Origin: Actinomycetes bacterium
GTDB taxonomy: Bacteria > Actinomycetota > Actinomycetes > Propionibacteriales > Propionibacteriaceae
Reading direction: 5' to 3'
DNA length: 8,248 nt
NCBI GenBank assembly: GCA_023393755.1
Contig: JAEXCA010000159.1
Coordinates: 1 to 8,248 of the forward strand
In this document: positions 1 to 6,260 of the stretch, piece by piece
Numbering within the stretch: the first letter of the stretch is position 1
Layout of the letters: every line of letters starts with the position of its first letter
Made by a program: the position numbers and the translations under genes
Notes under the pieces: generated by a model
Told to the model about the DNA's origin: nothing
The model's input: only the letters and a program-made list of their open reading frames with translations
The model's database searches: none

Positions 1-1
1 C

Positions 2-397
2 CGGCTGGAGACCCTGCTGGCGCTGGTCGAGGGCTGGGTGGACGAGGTGGTCGACCAGGCCACCCGCGGCAGGATGCCCGCCGCCGTCCAGCTCACCGAG
101 ACGCTGCGCCGCCGGCGGGCGGCCGGCGGCCCCGCCGAGGCCGCGCTGAAGGCGATGGTCGGGCTGGAGTTGCGACCCCGGCGCACCCGGGACGCGGCCA
201 ACCTGTGGGCCGCCACCCGGGCGGCGCGGGGCGGGTCGGAGCGGGACGCCACCTGGGCGCACCCCGACCTGATCCCGACCGCGGCCGACCTGGACGATCC
301 GCTGGGCTTCGCCGAGCACGGCCACCAGCCGGCCGCCCCCGACGACCTGGACGCCGAGCTGGCCCGGCTGCTGGACGAGGAGTCCGGGCAGGGGTAG
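2..397 (+). CDS. Zinc-dependent metalloprotease, DUF2342 family (3' part)
   Basis: This is the C-terminal 131 residues of a protein whose 5' part lies outside the window. The reading frame is open from base 2 to the TAG at 395-397. The segment reads RLETLLALVEGWVDEVV, then a helical RRRRAAGGPAE stretch, then LELRPRRTRDAANLW and AHPDLIPTAADLDDPLGF. These are landmarks I recognise from the C-terminus of the actinobacterial DUF2342 proteins, annotated as zinc-dependent metalloproteases or F420-associated putative hydrolases. The HExxH active site of the family lies further upstream, so catalysis cannot be judged here. The last ~30 residues are acidic and low in complexity. The gene converges on the YgjP-like gene with only 4 bases between stops. 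The cellular role of the family is unknown to me. Confidence 0.8.
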   Translation, partial: RLETLLALVEGWVDEVVDQATRGRMPAAVQLTETLRRRRAAGGPAEAALKAMVGLELRPRRTRDAANLWAATRAARGGSERDATWAHPDLIPTAADLDDPLGFAEHGHQPAAPDDLDAELARLLDEESGQG

Positions 398-401
398 GCG
401 G

Positions 402-920
402 TCAGGACCGGGTGGCGAAGTCCATCCCCTCCAGGAAGCCACGCGCCCGCTCGGCCCGGGGGTACCCGTCCAGCAGCTCCCAGAACCGGGCGGAGTGGTT
501 GGGCTCGACCAGGTGCACCAGCTCGTGGAGGATCACGTAGTCGCCGACCCAGCGCGGCACCGTCCGCAACCGGTCGGAGATCCGGATCCGGCTGCTCCCC
601 GGCGAGCACGACCCCCAGCGGTGCTGCTGGTTGCCGGACCAGGCGACCTGGAACTCCGGCAACGGCACCGACAGCCGGCCCACGAGGTGGCGTTCGGCCA
701 GGTCGACCGCGCGGGCATGGAGTTCCGGATCGCCACCGGGCAGCTGGCCGCGGGTCTCCTTGGCCAGGAACCGGGCAACCAGCGGCGGCACCAGGTCGTC
801 CACCTGCTGCCGGGTGATTCTGGCCGGCACCACGGCGACCAGCCGGCCCTGCTCCCGGAACACCGTCAGGGTGCGGGTACGGCGCGAGCTGCGCCGGATC
901 TCCACCTCGTCCGCTTCCAT
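402..920 (-). CDS. YgjP-like (DUF45) M48-type metallopeptidase
   Basis: This 172-aa protein is a predicted zinc metallopeptidase of the YgjP/DUF45 group, probably cytoplasmic because no signal peptide or membrane segment is visible. It has the VEIRRSSRRTRT opening typical of the family, a WGSC motif (about residues 102-105), the zinc-binding HELVH (132-136) and a third likely ligand, H142, in EPNHSARFW. It ends in an ERARGFLEGMDF tail. The frame stays open upstream to 1163, but that extension is low complexity and does not resemble the family. I chose the ATG at 918-920 because family similarity begins right there and because a TAGGGT -10 box lies 7 bases upstream, suggesting a leaderless mRNA. 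A second possible ATG is at 948-950. Substrate and physiological role are not known. The gene is convergent with the DUF2342 gene and divergent from the DUF5679 gene. Confidence 0.87.
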   Translation of the reverse strand: MEADEVEIRRSSRRTRTLTVFREQGRLVAVVPARITRQQVDDLVPPLVARFLAKETRGQLPGGDPELHARAVDLAERHLVGRLSVPLPEFQVAWSGNQQHRWGSCSPGSSRIRISDRLRTVPRWVGDYVILHELVHLVEPNHSARFWELLDGYPRAERARGFLEGMDFATRS

Positions 921-927
921 GAGCGGC

Positions 928-933
928 ACCCTA
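928..933 (-). promoter_or_regulatory. Putative -10 box for the YgjP-like gene (leaderless)
   Basis: On the minus strand TAGGGT fits the TANNNT actinobacterial -10 consensus. It ends 7 bases before the ATG at 920, so transcription would begin at or next to the start codon. No convincing -35 hexamer is visible at 17-18 bases. The call rests on the -10 box and its spacing only. Confidence 0.4.
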
Positions 934-956
934 TCCAGGCTCGCCGACATCGCGGG

Positions 957-986
957 TTGACCCCGGACCGCCGCCCCCGCTAGGTT
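957..986 (+). promoter_or_regulatory. Putative sigma-70-type promoter (TTGACC-N18-TAGGTT)
   Basis: TTGACC at 957-962 and TAGGTT at 981-986 are separated by 18 bases, close to the group-1 sigma consensus for actinobacteria. The predicted start of transcription is near 993-995. That is about 205 bases before the annotated start of the DUF5679 gene but exactly at an in-frame GTG (995-997). The promoter could therefore give either a long 5' leader or a leaderless, N-terminally extended form. It also overlaps the upstream side of the divergent YgjP-like gene. Confidence 0.45.
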
Positions 987-1131
987 GTGTCCCAGTGAGG
1001 CCCTTACCGGCTGGTCGCTCGCAGGGGAAGGCGAGCCTGATCGGCCAGGCGAGGGCCTCGCGACGTTCTCCCGGCGGGCCGGAGCGAAAATTGCTCCCCG
1101 GCGCGTCACTGGCCAAGCGGGCCCCGCTGTG

Positions 1132-1137
1132 TAGACT
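1132..1137 (+). promoter_or_regulatory. Putative -10 box proximal to the DUF5679 gene
   Basis: TAGACT matches TANNNT and would start a transcript near 1144, giving a leader of about 57 bases that includes the ribosome binding site at 1190-1195. No good -35 box is visible at normal spacing. Just upstream, GGAGC and GCTCC (1081-1085 and 1093-1097) form a 5-bp stem around a 7-base A/T-rich loop, which could be a minor structural element or chance. Confidence 0.35.
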
Positions 1138-1189
1138 GACGCGGCAAGCAACCCCGACGCCACTGCCGAACGGGGTCACCACTACCACC

Positions 1190-1195
1190 GAGGAG
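1190..1195 (+). promoter_or_regulatory. Ribosome binding site of the DUF5679 gene
   Basis: GAGGAG lies 6 bases upstream of the GTG at 1202, an excellent Shine-Dalgarno match. It decides in favour of the short 54-aa protein over the frame that is open from 995. Confidence 0.75.
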
Positions 1196-1201
1196 AAACC
1201 C

Positions 1202-1366
1202 GTGGCAAAGGACACCTACTCCGGTTCGTTCTACTGCGTGAAGTGCAAGGATCACCGTGACGCGACCGGCGACGTCACCGTGAACGAGAAGGGCACCCGG
1301 ATCGCCAAGGCGAAGTGCCCCGAGTGCGGCACCAACCTGACGCGGTTCCTGCCCAAGAACGCCTGA
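1202..1366 (+). CDS. DUF5679 domain protein, small four-cysteine zinc ribbon
   Basis: This is a 54-aa protein starting at GTG. It has two CxxC pairs, C12-x2-C15 (YCVKC) and C39-x2-C42 (CPECG), which together should bind one zinc ion as a zinc ribbon. The central GDVTVNEKGTRIAKAKC and the C-terminal LTRFL segments are familiar from the actinobacterial DUF5679 family, and the length is typical. Similar small basic zinc ribbons resemble domains that contact RNA or DNA, but the function of this family is not established. The gene stands alone: it has its own promoter signals upstream and a strong hairpin terminator 15 bases downstream. The same frame is open back to a GTG at 995, which would add 69 residues rich in Arg, Pro, Ala and Gly. 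I regard that as unlikely to be the main product. Confidence 0.85.
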   Translation: MAKDTYSGSFYCVKCKDHRDATGDVTVNEKGTRIAKAKCPECGTNLTRFLPKNA

Positions 1367-1381
1367 GACCCGTCCTCGCTG

Positions 1382-1413
1382 AAGCGCCGGCCCCACTGGG
1401 GTCCGGCGCTTTC
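1382..1413 (+). terminator. Rho-independent terminator after the DUF5679 gene
   Basis: AAGCGCCGG (1382-1390) pairs perfectly with CCGGCGCTT (1403-1411). An inner CCCC/GGGG pairing with a one-base bulge extends the stem, and TTTC follows. The hairpin starts 15 bases after the stop codon. The T tract is short, as is usual in high-GC actinobacteria. It separates this gene from the ThiF-like gene downstream. Confidence 0.75.
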
Positions 1414-1499
1414 GCATGTGTTGTCCGGGTCGCGGGCGGTGTTGTCGATCCGGCTCGCCACCCTTGCCCGGACGGCCGCCGGTCGGCTTCGGTGGAGCC

Positions 1500-2354
1500 A
1501 TGTCGTCGCCCACCGTCCGCTACCGGCTGCACCGCCGGCTCCCGCTCGTCTGGCGGGCCGAGGGAGTGCTGCAACTCGGGCTGGACGACGGCCTCGTGCT
1601 CCGCGGCGTGCCGGAGGAGCTGCCGCAGGTGCTGCTCGCTCTGGCCGAACCCCGGACGCGCAACGAACTCGCCGCCCTGGCGCCGTCGGTGCCCGCGGCC
1701 TGGGTGGACTGGCTGCTGGACCGGCTGACCACGGCCGGGCTGCTGACGACCGGCCCCCTCCAGCTGCCACCGGTCGGCATCTGGGGCGCCGGACGACTGG
1801 CGGAGATGATCGCCTCGGGCCTGGAACGACCCGGTGTGGCAGAGGTGATCCGCACCGCCCACCTCCGGCCGCGCGGTCGCCGTCGGGCGGCGGCCAGCCC
1901 GCCGCCGGGCTGGAGCGACCCGGCCCGGGATCTTCCCGGCCTGGTGGTGGTGGCGCCCGACGCCCAGGAACCGGACCGCACCCTCACCGACGCCCTGGCC
2001 CGGAGTGGCCGGACGCACCTGGTGGTCAGGCTGGAACCGGACCGGGCCGTGGTCGGCCCGCTGGTGATTCCGGGCCGCACGCCGTGCGTCCGCTGTCACG
2101 ACCTGCTGCGCTGCCGCTACGACCCGGCCTGGCCGCTGCTGGTGGCGCAGCTCTCCCGGGACCGTCCGGCGCCCGACCCGGTCCTGCTGCAGTGGGCGGC
2201 CAGCACGGCGGTGGTTCAGCTCCGCTGCCTGCTGGCCTGGGGCGAACCCGACGCCACCGGACGCACCCTGGAGCTGAGCAGTGCCGACCACGTCCTGCGG
2301 TCCCGGGACTGGCGGCTCCATCCCGGCTGCGGGTGCGTTCTGACCGCCGCTTGA
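1500..2354 (+). CDS. E1/ThiF-like protein of the TOMM leader-binding (cyclodehydratase partner) type
   Basis: This 284-aa protein has two visible parts. Residues 1-85 resemble the winged-helix leader-peptide-recognition region found at the front of TOMM cyclodehydratase partner proteins. Residues 90-284 resemble a degenerate ThiF/E1 fold. VGIWGAG (92-98) stands where the nucleotide-binding loop would be. A zinc site is likely formed by C196 and C199 (PCVRC) with C277 and C279 (GCGC). The acidic residue and Arg/Asn that E1 enzymes use after the second strand are not recognisable; a basic RPRGRRR stretch lies there instead, so adenylation seems unlikely. No precursor peptide, YcaO or dehydrogenase gene is in the window. 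The ATG at 1500 follows GGTGGAG closely (2 bases), and similarity starts there. The ABC1 kinase gene begins 16 bases after its stop, suggesting co-transcription. I recall mycobacterial orthologs in the same arrangement. Family membership is fairly sure; function is unknown. Confidence 0.72.
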   Translation: MSSPTVRYRLHRRLPLVWRAEGVLQLGLDDGLVLRGVPEELPQVLLALAEPRTRNELAALAPSVPAAWVDWLLDRLTTAGLLTTGPLQLPPVGIWGAGRLAEMIASGLERPGVAEVIRTAHLRPRGRRRAAASPPPGWSDPARDLPGLVVVAPDAQEPDRTLTDALARSGRTHLVVRLEPDRAVVGPLVIPGRTPCVRCHDLLRCRYDPAWPLLVAQLSRDRPAPDPVLLQWAASTAVVQLRCLLAWGEPDATGRTLELSSADHVLRSRDWRLHPGCGCVLTAA

Positions 2355-2370
2355 CCGCCCGGCAACACTG

Positions 2371-3699
2371 GTGGGCGTGACCGAAACCGATGACCGTGGC
2401 CGCTTCCTCGCCGAGGGCACCCTGGGCCGCACCGCGCGGCTGCTGAGCATTCCGCTCGGCGCGGCCGGCCGGGCCACCCTGGGCGCCGGCCGGCGGCTGA
2501 TGGGCGAGTCGGCCGCGCAGGTGGAGTCCGACCTCTCCCGCGCCGCCGCCGAGCAGCTCTTCTCCGTGCTGGGCGAACTCAAGGGCGGCGCGATGAAGTT
2601 CGGTCAGGTGCTGTCGATGATGGAGGCGATGCTGCCGGAGGAGTTCGCGGCGCCGTTCCGGGAGAAGCTGGCCGCGCTGCAGGACTCCGCTCCCCCGATG
2701 CCCACCTCACGGGTGCACGCCGTGCTGCGCGCCGAACTCGGTTCGGACTGGCGGTCGCACTTCGCCGAGTTCCAGCCCCGGCCGGCGGCGGCGGCCTCGA
2801 TCGGCCAGGTGCACTTCGCCCGCCTGGCCGGCTCCGGGGAACCGGTGGCGGTCAAGGTGCAGTACCCGGGGGCTGACGCCGCGCTGCGCAGCGACCTGAA
2901 GCAGATCCAGCGGCTGGCCGCCGCGGCCTCGCCGGTCACCGGTGGGCTGGACGTGGTCGCGCTCACCCGGGAGGTGGCGGCCAGGATCGCCGAGGAGGTC
3001 GACTACCTGCACGAGGCGGCGGCGCAGAACCAGATGGCCGAGGCGATCGTCGGCCACCCCCGGTTCGTCGTCCCGCGGGCCCGGATCGCCACCTCCCGGG
3101 TACTGGTCTCCGACTGGGTGGACGGGGTGAAGCTGGGCCGCCTGGCCGAAGCCCCGACACCGGCCCGCAATGCCGCCGCGCTCGACTACGTCACCTTCCT
3201 GTTCGCCGGACCTGACCTGGGCGGGCTGCTGCACGGCGACCCGCACCCGGGGAACTTCCTGGTCACCCCGGACGGCCGGCTGGGGGTGGTCGACTTCGGC
3301 CTGACCGCCGCCTTCCCCGACGGACTCCCCCGGCCGATGGGCGAGCTGATCCGCCGGGCGGTGGCCGGCGACGCCGAGGGAATGCTGGCCGGGCTCGAGC
3401 GCGAGGGGTTCATCGCCGGCGAGGTGGACGCGGTGGAGTTGCTGGAGTACCTCAACCCGTTCGTCGAACCCGCCGGCGTGGAGGAGTTCCACTTCGACCG
3501 GGAATGGACCCGTTCCCAGTTCGGCCGGGTGCACAGCAGCATGGGGGTCGGGCAGCTGCCGCTGAAGCTGAACATCCCGCCGGAGTACGGCCTGATCTAC
3601 CGGGTCTGGCTGGGTGGGATCGCCGTCCTGGCCCAGCTGGACGTGACCGCGGACTTCGCCGCGGTGCTGCGCCGCCACCTGCCGGGGTTCGCCGGCTGA
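2371..3699 (+). CDS. ABC1/UbiB (AarF)-family atypical kinase or ATPase
   Basis: This 442-aa protein has the full ABC1 signature. K76-F-G-Q79 is the KxGQ motif of the N-terminal inhibitory helix. AAASIGQVH (140-147 region) is the alanine-rich loop that replaces the kinase glycine loop. K162 in VAVKVQ is the ATP-anchoring lysine. EEVDYLHEAAAQ (from about 208) carries the alphaC-type glutamate. HGDPHPGNF (288-296) is the catalytic loop and DFG (308-310) binds metal. Family members act as ATPases or atypical kinases in ubiquinone synthesis and lipid homeostasis; the actinobacterial branch has no settled substrate. No transmembrane anchor is obvious. The start is uncertain: GTG at 2371 or GTG at 2377, neither with a strong Shine-Dalgarno site. 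Weak initiation signals and 16 bases after the ThiF-like stop suggest translational coupling in a two-gene operon. All key residues are present, so it should be active. Confidence 0.9.
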   Translation: MGVTETDDRGRFLAEGTLGRTARLLSIPLGAAGRATLGAGRRLMGESAAQVESDLSRAAAEQLFSVLGELKGGAMKFGQVLSMMEAMLPEEFAAPFREKLAALQDSAPPMPTSRVHAVLRAELGSDWRSHFAEFQPRPAAAASIGQVHFARLAGSGEPVAVKVQYPGADAALRSDLKQIQRLAAAASPVTGGLDVVALTREVAARIAEEVDYLHEAAAQNQMAEAIVGHPRFVVPRARIATSRVLVSDWVDGVKLGRLAEAPTPARNAAALDYVTFLFAGPDLGGLLHGDPHPGNFLVTPDGRLGVVDFGLTAAFPDGLPRPMGELIRRAVAGDAEGMLAGLEREGFIAGEVDAVELLEYLNPFVEPAGVEEFHFDREWTRSQFGRVHSSMGVGQLPLKLNIPPEYGLIYRVWLGGIAVLAQLDVTADFAAVLRRHLPGFAG

Positions 3700-3727
3700 T
3701 CCACCCCGCCGCCGGCGCCGGGTCCGC

Positions 3728-3733
3728 TACGCT
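3728..3733 (+). promoter_or_regulatory. Putative -10 box for the GlpP-like gene (leaderless)
   Basis: TACGCT fits TANNNT and ends 6 bases before the ATG at 3740, the usual spacing for transcription starting at the A of the start codon. No Shine-Dalgarno sequence is seen before this ATG, which supports leaderless expression. A -35 element is not recognisable. Confidence 0.5.
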
Positions 3734-3739
3734 TCGACG

Positions 3740-4330
3740 ATGCCGGAGAACCTCACCCGCAGTCAGCAACTGGCCCAGGTACTGGAGCACAACCGGGTGA
3801 TCGCCAGCGTCAAGGACGATGCCGGTCTGAAGCGGATGCTCGCCTCCCGCTGCCGGGTCGGCTTCCTGCTCTACGGTTCCATCAACACCCTGCCCAGCCA
3901 GCTCGCCGCCATGCGGGCCCACCAGAAGCTGGCCTTCGTGGACATCGATCTGATCGACGGGCTCGCCGCCGACGCGGCCGGGGTGGCCTTCCTGGAGAGC
4001 CAGTTCGGCGCCCGGGGCCTGCTGAGCAGCAAGCCCACCGCGGTGAAGGCGGCCACCAATCTGGGGATGGTGGGGATACACCGCCACTTCATGATCGACT
4101 CCATGGCCTTCCACAACCTGGAACGCCAGCTGAAGGCGGCGCCCGACGCCGTGGAGATCCTTCCCGGCTGCGTCCCGAAGGTGATCGGCTGGCTCCAGGG
4201 GATCATCACGGTTCCGCTGATCGCCGGCGGCCTGATCCATGACCAGGACGACGTCAACGACGCCCTGGCCGCCGGTGCCACGGCGATCGCCACCTCCAAC
4301 GCCGACCTCTGGAACTACCAGCCCGGCTAG
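3740..4330 (+). CDS. glpP: Glycerol-3-phosphate-responsive antiterminator, GlpP family
   Basis: The 196-aa product matches the GlpP family along its whole length. It opens with VIASVKD (about 20-26). It then has GSINTLP in place of the family G-x-I-x-x-LP, FVDIDLIDGLA (phosphate-pocket region), HFMIDSMAF, VEILPG-x-x-PKVI and PLIAGGLI, and ends ATSNADLW. This is a TIM-barrel-like protein. In Bacillus, GlpP binds glycerol-3-phosphate and the glp leader RNA to prevent termination. Whether the actinobacterial protein does so is not known. No glpF, glpK, glpD or terminator-bearing glp leader is in this window, so any target is elsewhere. Only 40 bases separate it from the ABC1 kinase gene, but a -10 box 6 bases before the ATG suggests its own leaderless start. 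It converges on the IclR gene with 6 bases between stops. Confidence 0.9.
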   Translation: MPENLTRSQQLAQVLEHNRVIASVKDDAGLKRMLASRCRVGFLLYGSINTLPSQLAAMRAHQKLAFVDIDLIDGLAADAAGVAFLESQFGARGLLSSKPTAVKAATNLGMVGIHRHFMIDSMAFHNLERQLKAAPDAVEILPGCVPKVIGWLQGIITVPLIAGGLIHDQDDVNDALAAGATAIATSNADLWNYQPG

Positions 4331-4336
4331 GGGGTA

Positions 4337-5098
4337 CTACCGGCCGGCGCCAGCCTCCGCCAGGACGCCGGCCACCTGGGCACAGGCCTGCTGGAGCGTG
4401 GGGGCCAGCGCCCGCAGCCGGGCGAGCGGGAGCCGGCTGCTCGGACCGGAGACGTTCAGCAGCGCCACCACGCTTCCCTGCACCGCGATCGGCGCTGCGA
4501 TGCCGCTCTCCCCCGGCGCGAGATCCTCGACCACGGTCGCGTAGCCGTCCTGACGGGCCCGGGCGAGCGCCGCGGTGATCCCCTGCGGCGCGGCCGTCGC
4601 GGCCAGCACGCCGGCGAGTTCCTCCGGCGAGTAGGACGCCAGCAGCGCCCGGCCGGGTGAGGACGAGACCAGCGGCGACACCTCGTAGAGGTAGTTGCGC
4701 AACCTGACGGTCTGTGGCGAGTCGAGTTGCTCCACGGTCATCACCCCACCGCCGTAGGGCACCGACAGGATCACCGTCTCCTCGGTGTGGTCGCGGAGCA
4801 GCTCCATCGCCGGCAACGCGACCCGGACCAGCGGATCGAACCGGCGGGTGGCCGTGATGCCGAGCAGCATGGCCACCGGGCCGAGCACGAAACCACCGTC
4901 CGGCAGCCTGGCGACGAAGCCGTGGTTCTCCAGTTCGCCCAGCAGCCGCCAGGTCGTGGTGCGGTTCAGGCCGCAGGAGGGCGCCAGGCCGGTCACGGTG
5001 ACCGGGTCGCGGCTGTCCGCCACCAGGCGAAGCAGGGTGAGCGCCCGTCCGACGGACTGGGCGCCGCCGGCCGAGGCTTCCCGGGGTGTCGCTGTCAT
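4337..5098 (-). CDS. IclR-family transcriptional regulator
   Basis: This 253-aa protein has a winged helix-turn-helix at about residues 14-72: SVGRALTLL, then the recognition-helix region LNRTTTWRLLGELENHGFV and the wing DGGFVLG. An IclR effector-binding domain follows (about 80-250), with LVSSSPGRALLAS, DGYATVVEDLAPGESGIAAPI and a final helix. IclR proteins are dimers that bind a small carboxylate or aromatic ligand and control adjacent catabolic genes. It follows the alcohol dehydrogenase gene on the same strand with a 33-base gap, so it probably regulates that dehydrogenase, the aldehyde dehydrogenase and perhaps the transporter locus. The ATG at 5096-5098 is chosen because the leader before SVGRAL has normal family length. 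No clear operator is visible because the likely promoter region of the locus is missing. Confidence 0.92.
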   Translation of the reverse strand: MTATPREASAGGAQSVGRALTLLRLVADSRDPVTVTGLAPSCGLNRTTTWRLLGELENHGFVARLPDGGFVLGPVAMLLGITATRRFDPLVRVALPAMELLRDHTEETVILSVPYGGGVMTVEQLDSPQTVRLRNYLYEVSPLVSSSPGRALLASYSPEELAGVLAATAAPQGITAALARARQDGYATVVEDLAPGESGIAAPIAVQGSVVALLNVSGPSSRLPLARLRALAPTLQQACAQVAGVLAEAGAGR

Positions 5099-5108
5099 GG
5101 TTGGCCCG

Positions 5109-5114
5109 ATGCTA
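5109..5114 (-). promoter_or_regulatory. Possible internal -10 box for the IclR gene
   Basis: On the minus strand TAGCAT fits TANNNT and lies 10 bases before the IclR start codon, in the short gap after the alcohol dehydrogenase gene. This would give a leader of a few bases. There is no recognisable -35 box. If real, the regulator could still be expressed although the upstream end of the operon is damaged. Confidence 0.25.
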
Positions 5115-5131
5115 CGCGAGCGGCCGGAGCC

Positions 5132-6247
5132 TCATTCGAAGGCCACCACGTACCGGCCCAGGTTGCGGGCGGCCGGATCGTGGAAGGCATCGAAGGCCCG
5201 CTGGATGTCGTCGAGCCCGATCCGTTCGATCACCAGCGAATCCAGGTCGTAACGGCCCTCGAGGTAGAGCCCGGCGATCAGCCGGAAGTCCCGCATCGGG
5301 TTGACGTCACCGTAGAAGGTGCCCCTGATCGCCTTGCCCAGCCGGTGGAAGCCGCCGGACGGCAACCGCAGCTCGCCGTCGGCCGGGTAGGCGCCGACCA
5401 CGACCGTGGTGGAGCCCTTCCTGGCGCTCTGCCAGGCCATCGACCCCACCCGGGTGTTGCCGGTGCAGTCGATCGCGTAGTCGACGCCGAGGCCGTCGGT
5501 CAGCTCCCGGATCGCGGCCGGGACGTCGCCCGAGCCGGTGTTCAGCGCGTGGGTGGCGCCGAACCGGGAGGCCTCCCGCAGGTTGTCGTCCTTCAGGTCG
5601 CAGGCGATGATCGTCCGCGCCCCGGCCAGCCGGGCGGCCTGGATGGCGTTCACGCCCACCCCACCGATGCCGAACACCGCCACCGACGAGCCGGCCTCGA
5701 CCCGGGCGGCCCGGAGCGAGGCGCCGAACCCGGTGGCCACCCCGCAGCCGATCATGCTGGCCTGGACCAGTGGCATCTCCGGCGGCAACGGGACGCAGCT
5801 CATCTGCGGCACCACCGCGTACTCGGCGAAGGTCGACAGCAGCGAGGAGTGGTAGCAGGTCCGGCCGTCCAGGGTCAGCCGGGTCGTGCCGTCCAGCAGG
5901 GTGCCGTCGAACATCGGGCCGAAGGCGGCTTCGCACAGGTGCACCCTGCCGGCCGCGCAGTAGGCGCAGGTGCCGCAGGCGGGCACCCAGCTCAGCGCGA
6001 CCCTGTCGCCGACCGCGCAGGTGGTGACGGCATCGCCGACCGCCACCACGGTGCCGGCGCCCTCGTGGCCGAGCACCTGCGGCACCGGCGAGGTGGCGTC
6101 CAGCAGCGTGTTCAGGTCGCTGTGGCAGACCGCGGTGGCGCCGATCCTCACCAGCACCTCGGTCGGGCGGGGATCGGCGAGCTCGACCTCGCGGAGTTCG
6201 ATCCGGCCGACGGCGGTCATCACCGCGGCCCTCATGGTCAACGACAT
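5132..6247 (-). CDS. Zinc-dependent medium-chain alcohol dehydrogenase (class III-like)
   Basis: This 371-aa enzyme should oxidise an alcohol to the aldehyde with NAD. Catalytic zinc ligands are C41 (CHSD), H61-E62 (GHEGAG) and C168 (IGCGVATG). The structural zinc site has four cysteines, C91, C94, C97 and C105. The Rossmann fold shows GIGGVG (193-198), followed by IIACD with D217 at the end of the second strand, which favours NAD over NADP. Length and order match class III-like or mycothiol/aryl-alcohol type MDR dehydrogenases; the exact substrate cannot be read. The ATG at 6247 has a good RBS (AAAGGGA, 5 bases away). The frame is open upstream to 6448, but only as antisense to the aldehyde dehydrogenase remnant. 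It begins 13 bases after that gene's stop, so the two were one operon with IclR downstream. The enzyme is intact, but its original promoter is probably lost. Confidence 0.92.
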   Translation of the reverse strand: MSLTMRAAVMTAVGRIELREVELADPRPTEVLVRIGATAVCHSDLNTLLDATSPVPQVLGHEGAGTVVAVGDAVTTCAVGDRVALSWVPACGTCAYCAAGRVHLCEAAFGPMFDGTLLDGTTRLTLDGRTCYHSSLLSTFAEYAVVPQMSCVPLPPEMPLVQASMIGCGVATGFGASLRAARVEAGSSVAVFGIGGVGVNAIQAARLAGARTIIACDLKDDNLREASRFGATHALNTGSGDVPAAIRELTDGLGVDYAIDCTGNTRVGSMAWQSARKGSTTVVVGAYPADGELRLPSGGFHRLGKAIRGTFYGDVNPMRDFRLIAGLYLEGRYDLDSLVIERIGLDDIQRAFDAFHDPAARNLGRYVVAFE

Positions 6248-6252
6248 CGTCG

Positions 6253-6259
6253 TCCCTTT
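6253..6259 (-). promoter_or_regulatory. Ribosome binding site of the alcohol dehydrogenase gene
   Basis: AAAGGGA on the minus strand stands 5 bases before the ATG at 6247, inside the 13-base gap after the aldehyde dehydrogenase stop. It fixes the dehydrogenase start at MSLTMRAAV rather than at the second ATG at 6235. Confidence 0.65.
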
Positions 6260-6260
6260 C

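Noticed and set aside
921..1163. N-terminal extension of the YgjP-like protein
   Set aside because: The extra 81 residues are low complexity and overlap divergent promoter signals. Family similarity begins at the ATG at 920.
1275..2582. A 435-codon minus-strand open frame over the ThiF-like gene
   Set aside because: The composition is antisense-like, with no conserved motif. The plus strand has a coherent protein with CxxC pairs and linked downstream genes.
4343..4372. GCCGGCG...CGCCGGC inverted repeat near the convergent GlpP and IclR ends
   Set aside because: It lies inside the IclR coding end, has no T tract on either side, and GCCGGC is self-complementary and common in this GC-rich DNA.
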